Source: Algoriphagus aestuariicola
GTDB taxonomy: Bacteria; Bacteroidota; Bacteroidia; Cytophagales; Cyclobacteriaceae
NCBI RefSeq assembly: GCF_017254835.1
Contig: NZ_JAFKCW010000001.1
Location: 1,663,063 to 1,727,062 of the forward strand
DNA: 64,000 bases
Reading direction: 5' to 3'
Part shown: in pieces, positions 24,915-33,154 of the stretch
Layout: each line of letters opens with the position of its first letter
Numbering within the stretch: the first letter of the stretch is position 1
The notes under the pieces: model-generated
Databases searched by the model: none
What the model was told of the DNA's origin: nothing
What the model saw: the letters and a program-made list of their open reading frames with translations, nothing else
Made by a program: the position numbers and the translations under genes

Positions 24915-26792
24915 TCAGGAAATAGTCCCTTTCCATTCGGCCACATTTCCTGCCATGTCGGTCACCCGCAGGACAGCGGTACCTCTGAGTGGCTCGCCCT
25001 GCGCCGTTTCCGACCAAATGACCGCCTGCTTGTGTTCGTATCGCATCAAGACCCACTTGCCATCCACGTAGGCTTCAAAACTCTTGATTCCGGAGAGGTT
25101 GTCTTTGATCGTAAACCTCATCCCTTGGCTGTTGGCCCGAATCAGGTTGATCGTAGGTTTCACGTTATCTTCAGCGAGGACAAAAGTACCAAAATTTCTG
25201 GTTTTGAAGCGGATTTGTCCCCCTTCCCATTCGCCTCCGGCAAAGGACCTGGAACCGTTGGGTGAGCGGAGGTAGACATGGGTTTTGGCCTTATCGCCCG
25301 TGTATCCGCTCACGTCCCAAAGGACTTCGATGGGATTCCATAGATACTCTGTGGGTTCCTGTAGTCTCAGCACAGGTGCGGAGAGACTGCCGGAGAAGTC
25401 CACCCTGAGGTACAGATCCTCCAGCAGGCTGTTTTCCGCTACCTTGACCGTCAGTCGATCTGAGGCGTGAAGGTGCTCTTTGCCAACCGGAAAATGCCCG
25501 AAAAGCTGGGGATCCAGAATCTCCGAACAAAGGTCAACCTTCGTAGGAACGCCAAATCTCAAGTCCCAAAGATAGGTGCGCGTTTGGGCATCCTGATAGG
25601 CGGGGAGGATTTCATAGACTGTATTGCCGATGAAGAATTTAGCCAATCCGCCTTTGTCGGTTTGTGCTACTCGGATCTTCATGTGGTGATTGAAATAGCT
25701 CGTTTGGGCTGAGGCGGGGGCCGCGCCATCTGCCAGCGTGGAGTCCAGATCCGCTCCGGTGAGGGTTAGATTGACTAGGCGGGAATTGTTGTAGGCATCC
25801 GAAAGTTTGATCTGGATGTTTTTCTTTTGACCGGTCTCGACCAAGAGCGCTCCCGTGCCAGGCGTGTTTGGATTGAGGAAATCAAACTTGAGGTTCGGTT
25901 GGAAATACAGCTTTGTGAAGCGGTTTAGGTGTGTGTGGAGCAGGAAATGTCGCGTATAGTTGAAGTCAACCTTGTCGATCAGCAGGCTGAAAAGCTTGCC
26001 GCCATCGTCCGAGACCTCAAATTTAGGATAGCCGTTTTGGTTGTTTGCCCCATCGAGCTTGTCATAGCTCTGGATTTCCAGGCCTACTTTGCCCGTGACT
26101 TTGATTGTCTCGGGAATTTTATAGCTCGCACCACTCAGGATAGGCGTGATCTCCAGCCGTTGAAATTTGCCATTGACTCGGCTGTCGATCTCAAGCGGTA
26201 CAATAGCAATCTTTTGCGGTGTGGGAGGGATATTGTCCAGGATCTCTGGGAATCCCGCCAAAAGCGGATCCATCGCCCGATCCAGACTGTCCCGGATTTC
26301 GAAGTGCAAATGAGGCCCGCCAGAACTTCCCGTATTGCCACCATTGGCTATCAATTCGCCCTTTTTCACCGAAAGCTCTCCTGGCTCGGGATAGACTTCC
26401 AGCTCATTGGCTTGCGCCTCGTATAGCTTTTGTCTCATCCAAGCTTGGAGTTTCGGATTGAAATTTCTCAAGTGTCCATACAGCGTGATATTGCCCTTGG
26501 GATGTTTGAGGTAGATGACATTGCCGTAGCCGAAAGAGGAAATTTTGATTCGTTGTACCCAACCGTCTGCAGCGGCGTAGATTGGTTCTCCCTCAGCGCC
26601 GCCAAACTTGTAGTCCAGTCCGGTATGAAAGTGGTTGGGACGGAGCTCAGCAAAATTGCCCGAGAGATAATTCCTACCGCCCGGTTTGACCGGCGAGCGG
26701 AAGTAACCCTTTTGGATTTCCTGCGAAAATCCTCCAAAAGAGCTGTTGAATCCCAGAAAAAGTACCAGAGGGAGAAACTTACTTAACTTCAA
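24915..26792 (-). CDS. M23 family metallopeptidase (LytM-type), secreted
   Basis: 625 residues with a Sec signal (LVLFLGFNSSFGGFSQ). The peptidase domain is N-terminal, ~residues 25-190: NHFHTGLDYKF gives metal ligands His56 and Asp60, and GGPHLHFEIRD gives His161 (catalytic) and His163 (metal ligand), so the site is intact. The following ~430 residues are beta-rich, possibly several Ig-like domains (GLEIQSYDKLDGANNQNG, TVKVAENSLLEDLYLRVDFS). Such enzymes cut peptidoglycan crosslinks or activate amidases during division. The start overlaps the FAH gene's stop by 14 bases. The long C-terminal extension is normal in Bacteroidota. Confidence 0.92.
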   Translation of the reverse strand: MKLSKFLPLVLFLGFNSSFGGFSQEIQKGYFRSPVKPGGRNYLSGNFAELRPNHFHTGLDYKFGGAEGEPIYAAADGWVQRIKISSFGYGNVIYLKHPKGNITLYGHLRNFNPKLQAWMRQKLYEAQANELEVYPEPGELSVKKGELIANGGNTGSSGGPHLHFEIRDSLDRAMDPLLAGFPEILDNIPPTPQKIAIVPLEIDSRVNGKFQRLEITPILSGASYKIPETIKVTGKVGLEIQSYDKLDGANNQNGYPKFEVSDDGGKLFSLLIDKVDFNYTRHFLLHTHLNRFTKLYFQPNLKFDFLNPNTPGTGALLVETGQKKNIQIKLSDAYNNSRLVNLTLTGADLDSTLADGAAPASAQTSYFNHHMKIRVAQTDKGGLAKFFIGNTVYEILPAYQDAQTRTYLWDLRFGVPTKVDLCSEILDPQLFGHFPVGKEHLHASDRLTVKVAENSLLEDLYLRVDFSGSLSAPVLRLQEPTEYLWNPIEVLWDVSGYTGDKAKTHVYLRSPNGSRSFAGGEWEGGQIRFKTRNFGTFVLAEDNVKPTINLIRANSQGMRFTIKDNLSGIKSFEAYVDGKWVLMRYEHKQAVIWSETAQGEPLRGTAVLRVTDMAGNVAEWKGTIS

Positions 26793-27390
26793 AATCCAAC
26801 ATTTTTTCGGTTCCTATAAATCCACTCAGCTGATCGCCGATCTTCACGGGACCTACTCCGGCGGGAGTTCCCGTATAGATGAGGTCGCCTTTTTTGAGGG
26901 TGAAAAACTGGGAAACGTAGGAGATGATCGTGGCAAAATCAAAGAGCATCAAGCTGGTGTTTCCTTGCTGCTTTAGCTCACCATTAATCTCTAGGTGGAA
27001 GTCAATGTCCTTCAAATCCGAAAAGTCGGAAACCGGCTTAAAGTTGCCAATAGGAGCGGATCCGTTGAATGCTTTGGCGATCTCCCAGGGTAATCCTTTT
27101 GCCTTGCACTGGTCCTGCAGGTCGCGAGCGGTGAAGTCGATACCCAAACCAATTTCTTCAAAGTATCGGTAGGCAAACTGGGGCTGGATGTATTTGCCTT
27201 CTTTGGAGATTTTCAGGACAAGCTCAAGCTCATGATGGATGTTTTCCGAAAAGTCAGGATAGTAGAAGGAAGCGCCTCCTTTGAGCAGAGCAGTGTCGGG
27301 TTTGAGAAATACGACCGGTTTGCCGGGTTTTTCGTTTTTTAGTTCTTCAATATGAGCCGCGTAATTCCGGCCAATGCAGATGATTTTCAT
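26779..27390 (-). CDS. Fumarylacetoacetate hydrolase family protein
   Basis: 203 residues, the short single-domain form related to acylpyruvases and oxaloacetate decarboxylases. MKIICIGRNYAAHIEEL opens the fold, HHELELVLKIS supplies metal-binding acidic residues, IGLGIDFTARDLQD is a strong family signature, and LIYTGTPAGVGPVKIGD is the usual closing motif. It acts on a 2,4-dioxo acid or oxaloacetate with a divalent metal, in the cytosol. It is the first gene of the operon with M23, bcp and transketolase, and its stop lies inside the M23 start region. No catabolic partner identifies its substrate. Confidence 0.9.
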   Translation of the reverse strand: MKIICIGRNYAAHIEELKNEKPGKPVVFLKPDTALLKGGASFYYPDFSENIHHELELVLKISKEGKYIQPQFAYRYFEEIGLGIDFTARDLQDQCKAKGLPWEIAKAFNGSAPIGNFKPVSDFSDLKDIDFHLEINGELKQQGNTSLMLFDFATIISYVSQFFTLKKGDLIYTGTPAGVGPVKIGDQLSGFIGTEKMLDFEVK

Positions 27391-27599
27391 AGAATAAAGC
27401 TGAATTCACAATGGAGGACATTCAAAAGCCCGAGTCCCATTTCGTCCGTGAAATTAAGCGGATTTGCTGCACCAAGGTAATTATCTCCCAAAAAATGAAC
27501 CCCAAAATTGAAATTCCAAAGATCTTTTTCCGAAGGGGGGGTCGGTGCAATGGAACAAGAGATTGACCTATTTGGCCAACCCCTTTTTCTTTCATTTCA

Positions 27600-28394
27600 C
27601 TAAACTATAGACTTGACCAAGCCACCTTCCACTCTGATGGCTGCTCCATTGGTTGCAGAGGCCAAAGGGCTCGAATAGTATACTACGGTGTCCGCAACCT
27701 CCTCGACACTGGCGAAGCGCTGAATCAGGGAAGTGGGACGCATATCCTTGAAAAACTCCCGCTCCACCTCGGCCGTACTTTTGTTTCCCGAGATGGCCAG
27801 GTCTTCGATAAACTGACCGACTCCCTTGGACTTGGTAGGTCCGGGAAGTATGGAATTGACCGTGACCGCCGTACCCTTGGTTAGTTCGGCCAGTCCGCGA
27901 CTCACCGCCAGCTGGGCAGTTTTGGTCATGCCATAGTGGATCATTTCGTCGGGGATGAAGACACCCGATTCGCTGGAGATGAAGATGATCCGTCCCCAGT
28001 TTTTATCGAGCATTTTGGGGAAGTAGTGTCTGGAAAGTCGAATTCCGCTGAGCACATTGATCTCAAAGAATCGAAACCAATCCTCGTCAGGAATATCCGC
28101 AAAGGCTTTGGGCTCGAAAATCCCGGCATTGTTGATCAAAATGTCCACCTCGTCAATTTCGGAAATTAGTCGATTGGCATCTTCGACCTTGGAAAAGTCC
28201 GCGGCAACGCCTGAAATTTCTCCATCTGGATAGGCAGATTTGAGTTCGTTAATAGCTTGGCTGACGCTTTCTTCACTCCGTCCATTAATGATAACACTGG
28301 CTCCTTCAGCCAAAAATCGTTGTGCAATAGCGAAGCCGATTCCAGCTGTGGAACCGCTGATAAGGGCTTTTTTGCCTTTGAGTTTTAAGTCCAT
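27600..28394 (-). CDS. SDR-family oxidoreductase
   Basis: 264 residues. Classical short-chain dehydrogenase features are all visible: the NAD(P)-binding GSTAGIGFAIA at 14-24, NNAG in the middle, the catalytic Ser in FISSESG, and YGMTK with the Tyr-Lys pair. The C-terminal ATNGAAIRVEGG is the common SDR ending. Such enzymes interconvert alcohols and ketones with NAD(P)H, and the substrate is not readable from the sequence. An 18-base palindrome lies 29 bases upstream of the start and may be an operator or a repeat. It appears to be monocistronic. Confidence 0.92.
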   Translation of the reverse strand: MDLKLKGKKALISGSTAGIGFAIAQRFLAEGASVIINGRSEESVSQAINELKSAYPDGEISGVAADFSKVEDANRLISEIDEVDILINNAGIFEPKAFADIPDEDWFRFFEINVLSGIRLSRHYFPKMLDKNWGRIIFISSESGVFIPDEMIHYGMTKTAQLAVSRGLAELTKGTAVTVNSILPGPTKSKGVGQFIEDLAISGNKSTAEVEREFFKDMRPTSLIQRFASVEEVADTVVYYSSPLASATNGAAIRVEGGLVKSIV

Positions 28395-28422
28395 TTGGTA
28401 AGTACGATTGGTTTGAAAAGTT

Positions 28423-28440
28423 TTCCCGACCAGTCGGGAA
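28423..28440. repeat. Palindrome upstream of the SDR gene
   Basis: TTCCCGAC and GTCGGGAA flank CA, a perfect 8-base inverted repeat. A related palindrome, TCCCGAT-agtc-ATCGGGA, lies in the rnpB gene at 50773-50790. It could be an operator, a small RNA hairpin, or a member of a dispersed palindromic repeat family. Confidence 0.5.
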
Positions 28441-28464
28441 TCTGGAAAACCGACCAGCGTAAAT

Positions 28465-28505
28465 AAAAATTCCCTGCCTGTTCCATTTTTGGAATCGACA
28501 GGGAA
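28465..28505 (-). terminator. Terminator of the LD-carboxypeptidase-SGNH-META operon
   Basis: On the minus strand, beginning about 35 bases after the META gene stop, TTCCCTGTC and TTCC pair with GGAA and GGCAGGGAA around an A-rich loop (small mismatches), followed by TTTTTATTT. The stem plus U-tract is a good intrinsic terminator. Confidence 0.75.
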
Positions 28506-28538
28506 GATAAAAGGAATAGTAGCTGGTACTAAGTAATT

Positions 28539-29228
28539 TCAGTCAACCGCCCTCAAGCTCATTAAGGCCAGGCCTTTGTCGTCCCGCAGATAAAGGACAT
28601 TGTTTTCGATTTCGAAACTACGGATTAGTTCAAGAGTTTTTTTGACCGCAATCTCTACTTCCATATCCGGACAAGCCATCATGGTGGCGGCTCCCTGTCC
28701 GAAGCGGATGCGGTTTTCTCCCTCCAAGGTAAATCCTCCCCGGATTGAGTTGCAGCCGGTTTCGCCAAAATAGGTGCTTTGGGAACCGTTGATTTCAAAG
28801 ATCAGCGCCTCGCCTTTTGCTGACTTGGGATCCTTGATGGCTCCGACATGGAGAATCTTCCAAATATTCGTCAGCGTTAGTTTGGGATCTGGAGTCTTGC
28901 TGATCTCCTTTACCAGTTTGTAAGAAAGGGAAGAGGCATCCGCCGGTATGGGTTTTTCTTTTTCCGTCACCTCAACTTCCAGCTGGTAAATGTAGCCTGG
29001 CTCATAATCGAAGCCGGATATTTGGTCATAGAAGAGTGACCATTCGACTTTCCCGATAGTTTCGCCCTTGTTGATTTGCAGGCAGGTCATCGGACCTACG
29101 CCCACGCAGTCTACTTTTGCGGAATTGATCCACCAGATCTCGGTTCTGCCTCGATTTTCCCGCGCGTTTTCTTCGCCGCAGGATTGCGCCAGGAGTAGTA
29201 CGGAAAGGAGATATATGAGGGATTTCAT
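28539..29228 (-). CDS. DUF4377-META domain lipoprotein
   Basis: 229 residues with a lipoprotein signal ending at Cys17 (LLAQSC). Residues ~28-115 match DUF4377 (WWINSAKVDCVG, TCLQINKG, then YQLEVEV), which has a conserved Cys pair, Cys40 and Cys49. Residues ~120-229 match the META/HslJ domain (WKILHVGAI, then FGETGCNSIRGGFTLEG and ATMMACPDMEVE), which in HslJ is an envelope stress protein. It probably sits in the periplasmic leaflet, with an envelope-stress role suggested by the HslJ relationship. It is the last gene of an operon; its start is one base after the SGNH gene's stop. Confidence 0.85.
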   Translation of the reverse strand: MKSLIYLLSVLLLAQSCGEENARENRGRTEIWWINSAKVDCVGVGPMTCLQINKGETIGKVEWSLFYDQISGFDYEPGYIYQLEVEVTEKEKPIPADASSLSYKLVKEISKTPDPKLTLTNIWKILHVGAIKDPKSAKGEALIFEINGSQSTYFGETGCNSIRGGFTLEGENRIRFGQGAATMMACPDMEVEIAVKKTLELIRSFEIENNVLYLRDDKGLALMSLRAVD

Positions 29229-29229
29229 A

Positions 29230-29922
29230 TCAGAATTTGATTTTTTGAACTTGGGTTAAAAGTTTTTCGCTCCAGCGTGAGTAGACTAGGCCCGAGGGAT
29301 GGAGTTCGTCTTCGACGACCATTTCCGTCTGGAAACCTATTTCTCTATAATCATCTGTAATATTGACGAAGATGATGCCCATTTGGCTACAGACTGATCG
29401 TTTGGCCAGATTATAGGCATCGATTTCTCGGGCGACCTTTGCTTGGTCTGCACTTTTGCCGAGGGCAAAGGGTGTGACTCCCCAATCGGGAATTGACAAG
29501 ACGATCACATGGTCCTTTTCGCCTCTTGCAAAACCTATTGCTCGCTTCAAGAGCGCTTCAAATTCCATCTCAAACTCCGCAACTGGCCGGCCTCGGTATT
29601 GGTTGTTGACTCCGATGAGCAAGGTGACCAGGTCGTAGCCGTCGGGATTGATAGCTGAGGCTTTGATCCCGGCTTCGAGTTCATCGACTGTCCAGCCGGT
29701 TTTTGCTATGATCTGGGGTGACGAAAAGTGGTATTTCCCGCGTTGATTTAGTGAGCTGATCAATTGGACTGGATATCGCTCTTTTTCATCGACTCCTTCT
29801 CCGATAGTGTAGCTGTCCCCCAATGCGAGGTAGCTGAGAGTCTGTTGGTCTTGGGAATCGAGAAATTCTGACATAGTAATTAGTGCTGCGGAAAGCTGGA
29901 TAATCAGGAGAAGGTGAAACAT
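29230..29922 (-). CDS. SGNH/GDSL-family hydrolase
   Basis: 230 residues from the ATG at 29922; the open frame extends further upstream into the LD-carboxypeptidase gene, but the chosen ATG begins a hydrophobic N-terminus (MFHLLLIIQLSAALI) and lies 8 bases past the preceding stop. Block I is ALGDSYTIGEG with nucleophile Ser, block III contains LLIGVNNQYRG with the N residue, and block V is DELHPSGLVY with Asp-His. SGNH hydrolases remove acyl groups from lipids, glycans or peptides. The N-terminus could be a signal peptide or an anchor. It lies between LD-carboxypeptidase and META genes, so an envelope substrate is likely. Confidence 0.9.
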   Translation of the reverse strand: MFHLLLIIQLSAALITMSEFLDSQDQQTLSYLALGDSYTIGEGVDEKERYPVQLISSLNQRGKYHFSSPQIIAKTGWTVDELEAGIKASAINPDGYDLVTLLIGVNNQYRGRPVAEFEMEFEALLKRAIGFARGEKDHVIVLSIPDWGVTPFALGKSADQAKVAREIDAYNLAKRSVCSQMGIIFVNITDDYREIGFQTEMVVEDELHPSGLVYSRWSEKLLTQVQKIKF

Positions 29923-29929
29923 CTTGGAT

Positions 29930-30973
29930 TTAGGATTGGAAAAGCTGTTGATCCACTGAGATGGTCCCCAAGTCAGCATCCAGCTCCACGGATGCGCCAA
30001 CTGGGATGATGAACTGCCGCGACACGTGACCAATCATAGCGCCTGAATAAGCGGGGATTTTCAACGGTAATACATAGTGGTCCAATAGCTGATCGACAGT
30101 AAACGCTCCGTAGCCGCCGCCTGGCGTACATTCCGAACATTGTCCAAAAACAAAGCCTTTAATCTTATCCAATGTTCCATTCAGCTTGAGCGTGCTGAGC
30201 ATTCGGTCAATCTTATAGGGATCTTCCCCGATGTCTTCGATGAATAAAATAGCATCTTGAAAATCAGGTAAATAAGGCGTTCCTGATAAAGCCGTCAATA
30301 CGGTGAGATTTCCCCCCAATATCCTTCCTTTAACCTTTCCTCCGGTCAGGGTTTGGATTCGGTTTCCCTTGGCCACGAGGTCATCGCCTTTGCTGATTTC
30401 GTTTTTGAAAACAATGGGATCTTTTCCAAAGAAGACCTTTTCGAACTGTTTTACATTGAAGCTATTCCAGCTTCCCGATCCGTTAGGCCCGTGGAAGGTG
30501 ATAAGGCCAGTCTGGCTTTGGATCGCAGAGTGCAGTGCCGTGATGTCAGAGTATCCCTGCAGGGGTTTCGGATTTTTCTTGATTAGCTCATAGTCCAGTA
30601 GAGGCAAAATCCTCGCCGCGCCAGACCCACCCCGAATACAGATGACCATTTTTACCTCAGAGTCGCCAAACATGGCGTTTAGGTCTCCAGCTCGCTCCTC
30701 ATCCGTTCCCGCCAGATGTCCCATGCGGTTTTTTAGGTTTTGGCCGAGCTTGACCTTGAAGCCGAGTGCTTCCATGGCCTCCTTGGCATAGGTGAATTCC
30801 ATTCGATCCGCCGAGGCTGCGGAGGGGGAAATGATGCCTACGGTGTCGCCCTTTTTGACAGCTTTGGGAAGAAGTACATTTGGGGCTGGATATTTTTCAG
30901 GAGAGCTAAAAGAAAGGAAAGGCGCTGTACCTGCTAAAAGGCCTAGCGATTTGAGAAAGTGTCTTTTGTCCAT
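29930..30973 (-). CDS. LD-carboxypeptidase (peptidase family S66), secreted
   Basis: 347 residues from ATG 30973, chosen over an ATG 25 codons upstream because it begins MDKRHFLKSLGLLAGTAPFL, a secretion signal that reads cleanly. S66 landmarks are VGIISPSAA, the nucleophile Ser in ICIRGGSGAARIL, TFHGPNGSGSWN, LFIEDIGEDPYKIDRML with the catalytic Glu, and GAMIGHVSRQF with the His of the triad. Family members cut the L,D-peptide bond of tetrapeptides released during peptidoglycan recycling or muropeptide breakdown. Cytosolic enzymes are the norm, so an exported copy may trim peptidoglycan in the periplasm. It leads the operon with SGNH and META genes. Confidence 0.9.
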   Translation of the reverse strand: MDKRHFLKSLGLLAGTAPFLSFSSPEKYPAPNVLLPKAVKKGDTVGIISPSAASADRMEFTYAKEAMEALGFKVKLGQNLKNRMGHLAGTDEERAGDLNAMFGDSEVKMVICIRGGSGAARILPLLDYELIKKNPKPLQGYSDITALHSAIQSQTGLITFHGPNGSGSWNSFNVKQFEKVFFGKDPIVFKNEISKGDDLVAKGNRIQTLTGGKVKGRILGGNLTVLTALSGTPYLPDFQDAILFIEDIGEDPYKIDRMLSTLKLNGTLDKIKGFVFGQCSECTPGGGYGAFTVDQLLDHYVLPLKIPAYSGAMIGHVSRQFIIPVGASVELDADLGTISVDQQLFQS

Positions 30974-31100
30974 GCGGAGTCTCGGATTGAGGGATGAAGT
31001 TAGGATTTTGATGCCAAACACCGGATAATTCTCCCCGCACTTTCTCAAAACCTATTCCAAGAAGGAGGTGGTCGATCGGCAAAAGGCCAAACCAGACCAA

Positions 31101-31682
31101 CTATTTTTGGGACAATAATTCTTCTAGCTTATTTATCGTCGGCTTGAGTGTTTGATCGTATTTTTTTAGCCTCTTTTTCAAGCTCCAATGCATAAAACCC
31201 AAAACTGAGAGAGTCATCGCCAAATGAATTCCTATCCTGAGGCCCAATCCCAATGGCTCCAAAAGAACAAAATAGCTGATGTTCAATGCTAGGGAAAGAA
31301 GTACCCCATAGGTGTACATATGTCGCTGGGCAATCCGGTAGCGGTAATTCAATTGCTTGATTTGAGTGGTAAGATAAGTGCGATTGTCAAAGCTCTCCGT
31401 GGAGTCAACGGGTTTTAATTTGGATGCATAGCTTAGCCAAGTGGCCCAAATCATGATCAAAGCGATCAGGATCAAACTGATCAGAATCGCAGGACTTTCC
31501 CTCCAAGGCATCACCCAAAATAGAAATCCAACTGTCGCCGGTGTGCAAAATAGAATGACCAATCGCTCTCGTTTTTGGGATTTTTCAGTTTGTTTGAGAC
31601 GGTCGATCATAGTGCTGAGGTCAAAGCTTTTCGCTTTTTTGAACTGCCAGAGGTTTTGTATGTCGTTGAAATTAGTTTTCAT
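31101..31682 (-). CDS. Four-helix membrane protein, likely partner of ECF sigma factor
   Basis: 193 residues with four predicted membrane spans: LVILFCTPATVGFLFWV, ILISLILIALIMIWATW, YGVLLSLALNISYFVLL and IHLAMTLSVLGFMHWSL. A ~40-residue cytosolic N-terminus precedes the first span, and short charged loops join the rest. The start lies inside the end of the sigma-factor gene (11-base overlap), the usual position for an anti-sigma factor. It has no zinc-binding ASD motif and no FecR-type domain, so any anti-sigma function would differ from the common classes. No family is recognised with confidence. Confidence 0.7.
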   Translation of the reverse strand: MKTNFNDIQNLWQFKKAKSFDLSTMIDRLKQTEKSQKRERLVILFCTPATVGFLFWVMPWRESPAILISLILIALIMIWATWLSYASKLKPVDSTESFDNRTYLTTQIKQLNYRYRIAQRHMYTYGVLLSLALNISYFVLLEPLGLGLRIGIHLAMTLSVLGFMHWSLKKRLKKYDQTLKPTINKLEELLSQK

Positions 31683-32184
31683 GGGTCTGTGGATTGAGTT
31701 TTTGGGTCAAAACATTTTTGATCCGATTCACCTTTACGGCGACATAGTTTTCCGAAATCCCGCTGATCTCCGCGATGGACCTGTAGGGAGTGTTTTCCAA
31801 CAGGAGTGTGGCGATCACACGGTCTAGTTCCGGCAATTCATTGATGGTCTGGTAAAGCAGCTGAAGCCGAATTTCCTGTTCTTGATTGTTATTTTCCGGC
31901 TCGATGAGATCCAGATTTTCCGGAAATCCGGTCTGTTTTTCGTCTTTTTTCTTTTCCCCTGCGGAAAAAGTCAGGGCGGTATTGTAGGCAATCCTATAGA
32001 TCCAGGTACTGATTTCGCTTTCTCCCTTGAAGGAATCCAAGTGTTTCCAAACCTTGATCAAGATTTCCTGAAAGAGATCGTCTGCCCGCTCTTTTTCCCG
32101 GACAAATCCGAGACATAACCGGTAGACTTTGTCCCTATTGTCACGATAGATTGATTCAAACTGAATTTCTTTGCCGCTTTTCAT
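31672..32184 (-). CDS. ECF-type RNA polymerase sigma factor
   Basis: 170 residues from ATG 32184, chosen because it forms an ATGA overlap with the stop of the preceding hydrolase gene. Region 2 is seen as VYRLCLGFVREKERADDLFQ and ILIKVWKHLDSF, region 4 as PELDRVIATLLLENTPYRSIAEISGIS and the recognition helix ENYVAVKVNRIK. No long extension is present, so it is a minimal sigma2-sigma4 factor that would recruit polymerase to stress or envelope promoters. It is sandwiched between an alpha/beta hydrolase and a four-helix membrane protein, all overlapping. The long linker between regions (EKKKDEKQTGFPENLDL) is acidic and hydrophilic. Confidence 0.92.
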   Translation of the reverse strand: MKSGKEIQFESIYRDNRDKVYRLCLGFVREKERADDLFQEILIKVWKHLDSFKGESEISTWIYRIAYNTALTFSAGEKKKDEKQTGFPENLDLIEPENNNQEQEIRLQLLYQTINELPELDRVIATLLLENTPYRSIAEISGISENYVAVKVNRIKNVLTQKLNPQTHEN

Positions 32185-33035
32185 TTGAGGAAGGCATTGA
32201 CTTGCTCCATAAACCACTCCGGATTGTCCCACATGATGAAGTGGTGCGCTGTTGGAGCCATTTCAATTTGGACATTTGAGGCCAACTGATATTGGTTTTC
32301 GTATGTTTTTCTGACTATTTCTTCCGTAAGGCCATAGCTTTTTGCAGAATACCAGGCTCCCAAGACCAGCAGTGGAGTTTCAACTTCTCCGAGCTCTTGC
32401 CTGAAGTCGGTCGTCATCAGCTCATACATAGCCTCCGCGACTGTGTTTCTGTCGCTCTTAAGTGACCAATCTGTAATCATTGGCGCCTTTTCAGGGGTTG
32501 CAGTCATGGTGGCTATGCTGGCTTCCTGTTGAGCTTTGTATTGCTCTTCGCTCAGCCCGAGGAGCATTTTTTTCGTCTGACCTGCCATTTCCTTCATGCC
32601 CTCCGCAGTCGCATTTGGATTCATCGCTGCAGAATAGAAAGGAAACGAGTCGACGATGATTACTTTCTTGACAAGTTGTGGATTTGACTTAGCGAGATGA
32701 AGTGAGAGGAAACCACCTAAACTATGGCCTATCAGGATGACCGGCTGATTTTGCTTTTGAATATAATCGGCGATCATGGATTCCATGAGCGGAAGAAATC
32801 CCTCGCTTAGATCTGCTGCTGGATTTCCGCCGAAGCCCGGAAGTGTTAATACATGGCATTCAAAGTTTTGGGAGAGTTGACTGGCCGTCTCTGTCCACAC
32901 TTCCCCAGAAGAAGCAAGTCCGGGAATCAGGATGATTTTTTGTCCCGAGCCGGTAACTTGAACATCAAGTTCTTGGGAATTTGCGGTAGTGGCGATGGAG
33001 ATACTGAAGAAAAAAAGAAGAAATAACTTTTTCAT
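32181..33035 (-). CDS. Alpha/beta hydrolase, secreted
   Basis: 284 residues with a Sec signal peptide (FSISIATTANSQ). The catalytic elbow GHSLGG has nucleophile Ser105, IVDSFPFYS follows as a strand, and the catalytic His is in PTAHHFIMWDNP near the C-terminus. The oxyanion strand IILIPGLASSG is typical of hydrolases. The substrate is unknown. Its stop overlaps the sigma-factor start by four bases, which is unusual: the hydrolase would be made together with a sigma factor and a membrane protein. It may act in the periplasm on a signal or lipid, but this is inferred only from position. Confidence 0.9.
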   Translation of the reverse strand: MKKLFLLFFFSISIATTANSQELDVQVTGSGQKIILIPGLASSGEVWTETASQLSQNFECHVLTLPGFGGNPAADLSEGFLPLMESMIADYIQKQNQPVILIGHSLGGFLSLHLAKSNPQLVKKVIIVDSFPFYSAAMNPNATAEGMKEMAGQTKKMLLGLSEEQYKAQQEASIATMTATPEKAPMITDWSLKSDRNTVAEAMYELMTTDFRQELGEVETPLLVLGAWYSAKSYGLTEEIVRKTYENQYQLASNVQIEMAPTAHHFIMWDNPEWFMEQVNAFLK

Positions 33036-33154
33036 GGTTTTTTCTTCTTTAGACCAGAGTCGATCGGAAACCTTACAGTTATTCTAAAAAATATCAGAAA
33101 CAAAGCTGGTGGGTGTAAGTCAGGAAAACTGGGATGAAATAATAACGGAAAAAC

